Source of the DNA: CATQHD01 sp965202675
GTDB lineage: Bacteria > Actinomycetota > Acidimicrobiia > Spongiisociales > Spongiisociaceae
Reading direction: 5' to 3'
Length of the DNA: 64,000 nucleotides
Assembly (NCBI GenBank): GCA_965202675.1
Contig: OZ241842.1
Location: 2,232,001-2,296,000 of the forward strand
The position numbers and the translations under genes are program-made. The notes below the pieces were generated by a model that saw only the letters and a list, made by a program, of their open reading frames with translations, had not been told where the DNA came from and did no database searches. Every line of letters begins with the position of its first letter. The stretch's first letter is position 1. Positions 61,962 to 64,000 of the stretch are shown here, one piece after another.

Positions 61962-64000
61962 TGAGCGCCCGGCGCGTCGTCCTGCTCACCCAGGGGGATC
62001 CCGAGCCGCAGGCCGCGGTCGACCTGCTGACCGAATGGGCCCGCCGCGGGCTCATCCAACCCTTCATTACCTACACCGACGACCATCGCGCCGTCTACCG
62101 GGGCGCTCGCGAGGACGGAGAGCCCACTTCTGTGTTCAAAATACTCGCCCGTCAGAAGCTGGAGGTCATCCGCGTGGCTGCGTTGGCCGGGTCCGACTCG
62201 GACCAGGCCGCAGAGCTGGCGGAGAGGACCCGGACGGCGGTCGACCGTATAAAGGAATTGGCACCCGGCGGCCTGCGGGTGGTGGAGGCGCGGATATGGG
62301 CCCCCTGCGACCCGCGCCCGGCAGGCGGTTGGGCCGAGCCCGAAGGCCTTTACTCCAGCACGGCGGACGCCAACCTGGTACTGGTTCCCGAGGACCGCCA
62401 GACGGAGGGCCAGATGGGCGTCCCGCTTTCCCGCTCCGACGCCGGCGCCTACGGATCGCATGTCGCCACCGAGGCGGCCACCGCACTGGGAATGTGGTCG
62501 GGAATGTCCGAGGCGCCGGTGGACGCGATGGAGGGCGGAGTAATCGGCTACGGCGACCCCAAGGTGCATCTGACCCGCTCGTTCGTGCGGATAGCGGAGA
62601 TCCCCGCCGTCAGCCTCGCCGGCGCCGCCGACCACGGCGGATTGCTCAGAGTGCCGCCCGGATGCCAGGAAGCTCCCTACCCGTTGGAGGCCATTGCCTA
62701 TGCGCAGGGCCCTATAGGGCGCCTGTTCGACCGAGAGCTCGTCAGGACCGCCCCCGTCGGCGGGCCCGAGCGGATCGGAATGGCCCGGTTCCTGCGCGAG
62801 CTGGGCCGCGGGATGATCAGCTCGCTTCGTTACATGTTCACGATCTCGCGGGATGCCTTCGACGCCCTGAGGGATATGGCAGGGCGCACCATGCAGAATG
62901 CTGTGGGCCGCGACTCGGTGCTGCGGGTTGTCTGGCGGGGTAGGCCGTCCGAGGGCGGGGAAGAAGAGGAGCAGGAACTGGACCCCGAGAAGTTGATCGC
63001 CGAGCTCAGGCGCCGCCGGGCGTTGGAGGGCGGGGTCAGGATCGACCAGACTCTCTGGGCCGACGTAGGCAAGGCGGTGTTCTCCCTGGCCGACGGCGGG
63101 GGGATGCCCGACGGGGTGCCGCCGCAGAAGATTGAGGATCGGGTGGCGATAGTCAAAGAAGTCGGGATGATCGCCCCCGTACACGGCGCCGGGTTGGCCG
63201 ACTCGATCAGGGCGGATTCCTCGGAGGATGCGCCCGCCACCCTGTTGGGGCGGTTGGGCGCCCATCTGCGGCGGGCCGAGCGGCGGAGCCGCCGAGAGTT
63301 CGACCGCCTGATAGAACAATCCAAGGATTTGTTGAACGTAGAGCAACCGGCGGCTCTCACCACAGCCGGGGTGGTGGTGGCAGGTCTCGTTACCTTGATC
63401 ATCGTCGGGTTGTTGCTGCTTACCGGCTTCGTCGAGTTGGTCGGCATCACGGAAATGCGAAGGGTCTTCCGGGTCTGGTTATGGGCGCTGGTAACCGCGG
63501 TTTACCTGTCGGGGCTGGTGATCCTCTCCCGAGATGTAGCGGCGCGTTTCAGAACCGAATACACGCCGCCGGAAGCGGAAAAGGCAACGGAGGGGGAGTC
63601 CGGAGAGGAGCCGGAAGCCGAAGAAGGGGAGGAAAGCCTCCCTTCGGCTTGGAAGCTGCCCGGTGAGCGCAGAGACAGAGACGCTGTGATGGAAGAAGGG
63701 GAGAAGAGACCCCCTTCGGCTTGGAAGCTGTGGTGGCGAAGGGCTAGGAAGTGGTCGTACGACTCACCCAACTTCAATGTCGTCATCGTTTTGGCGGCGC
63801 TGGCGGGTTTGATCGCCGCTGTCTCGGCGGCGCTGTTGTCCCGTTTCGGCGGGCAGGTTTCCCCGGCGGCCGGATCGGGCGTTATCGATTCCGCGGCGGG
63901 TGCAGTGGCCGGTTGGCTGCTGGCCAGGGACGATCTGGCAGTCGGGATAACCGCGTCTTCGATCGCCTACGCGGTCTTCCTCGCCTTCCAGCTCGACCGA
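61958..64000 (+). CDS. Large membrane protein of the FtsZ-like locus (partial, runs off the window)
   Basis: At least 681 residues, open to the window edge with no stop. A soluble N-terminal domain of about 450 residues (RRVVLLTQGDPEPQAAVDLL at the start; LVPEDRQTEGQMGVPLSRSD; no family recognised) precedes two helices at about 467-490 and 505-525, an acidic linker and a third helix near 606-630. The linker contains an in-frame duplication: EEGEESLPSAWKL then EEGEKRPPSAWKL, from a 39-bp direct repeat (63620-63658, 63692-63730). Coupled to the FtsZ-like gene by ATGATGA. Probably the membrane partner or scaffold. Confidence 0.78.
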   Translation, partial: MMSARRVVLLTQGDPEPQAAVDLLTEWARRGLIQPFITYTDDHRAVYRGAREDGEPTSVFKILARQKLEVIRVAALAGSDSDQAAELAERTRTAVDRIKELAPGGLRVVEARIWAPCDPRPAGGWAEPEGLYSSTADANLVLVPEDRQTEGQMGVPLSRSDAGAYGSHVATEAATALGMWSGMSEAPVDAMEGGVIGYGDPKVHLTRSFVRIAEIPAVSLAGAADHGGLLRVPPGCQEAPYPLEAIAYAQGPIGRLFDRELVRTAPVGGPERIGMARFLRELGRGMISSLRYMFTISRDAFDALRDMAGRTMQNAVGRDSVLRVVWRGRPSEGGEEEEQELDPEKLIAELRRRRALEGGVRIDQTLWADVGKAVFSLADGGGMPDGVPPQKIEDRVAIVKEVGMIAPVHGAGLADSIRADSSEDAPATLLGRLGAHLRRAERRSRREFDRLIEQSKDLLNVEQPAALTTAGVVVAGLVTLIIVGLLLLTGFVELVGITEMRRVFRVWLWALVTAVYLSGLVILSRDVAARFRTEYTPPEAEKATEGESGEEPEAEEGEESLPSAWKLPGERRDRDAVMEEGEKRPPSAWKLWWRRARKWSYDSPNFNVVIVLAALAGLIAAVSAALLSRFGGQVSPAAGSGVIDSAAGAVAGWLLARDDLAVGITASSIAYAVFLAFQLDR

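Noticed and set aside
1..64000. tRNA, rRNA and CRISPR arrays
   Set aside because: The gaps between genes were read for T-loop/anticodon patterns and for regular repeat-spacer structure; none seen.

Overview
The window is GC-rich DNA from an actinobacterium. I infer class Acidimicrobiia or a close relative, but I cannot prove it. The reasons are the gene order ruvX-mltG-aroE and infC-rpmI-rplT-pheST-argF, several leaderless-looking starts, and lipoproteins or surface proteins with Thr/Pro-rich linkers. No rRNA, tRNA or CRISPR array was seen.

Layout. (1) 1-14837 is mostly housekeeping: ruvX, mltG, aroE, a prepilin peptidase, infC (apparently with an ATC start), rpmI, rplT, pheS, pheT, argF, a 3-methyladenine glycosylase, tyrS and an Xaa-Pro aminopeptidase. 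A frameshifted, AT-richer OLD-type ATPase/TOPRIM gene sits between the glycosylase gene and tyrS. (2) 15515-29769 is mixed metabolism: M16 metallopeptidase lipoprotein, RraA-like protein, homodimeric-type pyruvate dehydrogenase E1, D-threonine aldolase-like enzyme, DapA-like aldolase, endonuclease IV, pyrE, a small Cys-motif protein, polyprenyl diphosphate synthase and an amidase. (3) 30275-54653 is a catabolic region: NMT1/TauA-type ABC transporter parts, CocE-type hydrolase, fused hydantoinase/5-oxoprolinase, two phosphotriesterase-family hydrolases, a PhyH dioxygenase, a threonine-synthase-like enzyme, a Gfo/Idh/MocA oxidoreductase and two paralogues of a family I do not recognise. It ends in a bacterial microcompartment (BMC) module: aldehyde dehydrogenase, BMC-H, BMC-P, BMC-T and a cyclophilin-like protein. 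The aldehyde dehydrogenase and the cyclophilin-like protein carry the same short N-terminal module, a good candidate for a shell-targeting tag. (4) 55802-64000 is a four-gene run: small membrane protein, vWA membrane protein, large FtsZ/tubulin-like protein, and a membrane protein that runs off the window. It resembles the predicted FtsZl-1 membrane-remodelling system.

Cutting across these regions is a family of intergenic elements (three close copies, two diverged). Each has a promoter-like -35/-10 pair with a 17-bp spacer, GC-rich hairpins and a T-tract about 150-180 nt downstream. The three close copies all lie in gaps between convergent genes. This looks like a repeated, transcribed, structured RNA element that I cannot assign to a known family.

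Working together (inference): the ABC transporter imports an amide- or cyclic-imide-type compound, the hydrolases and oxidoreductases open and trim it, and an aldehyde intermediate is oxidised by the tagged dehydrogenase inside a minimal BMC shell.
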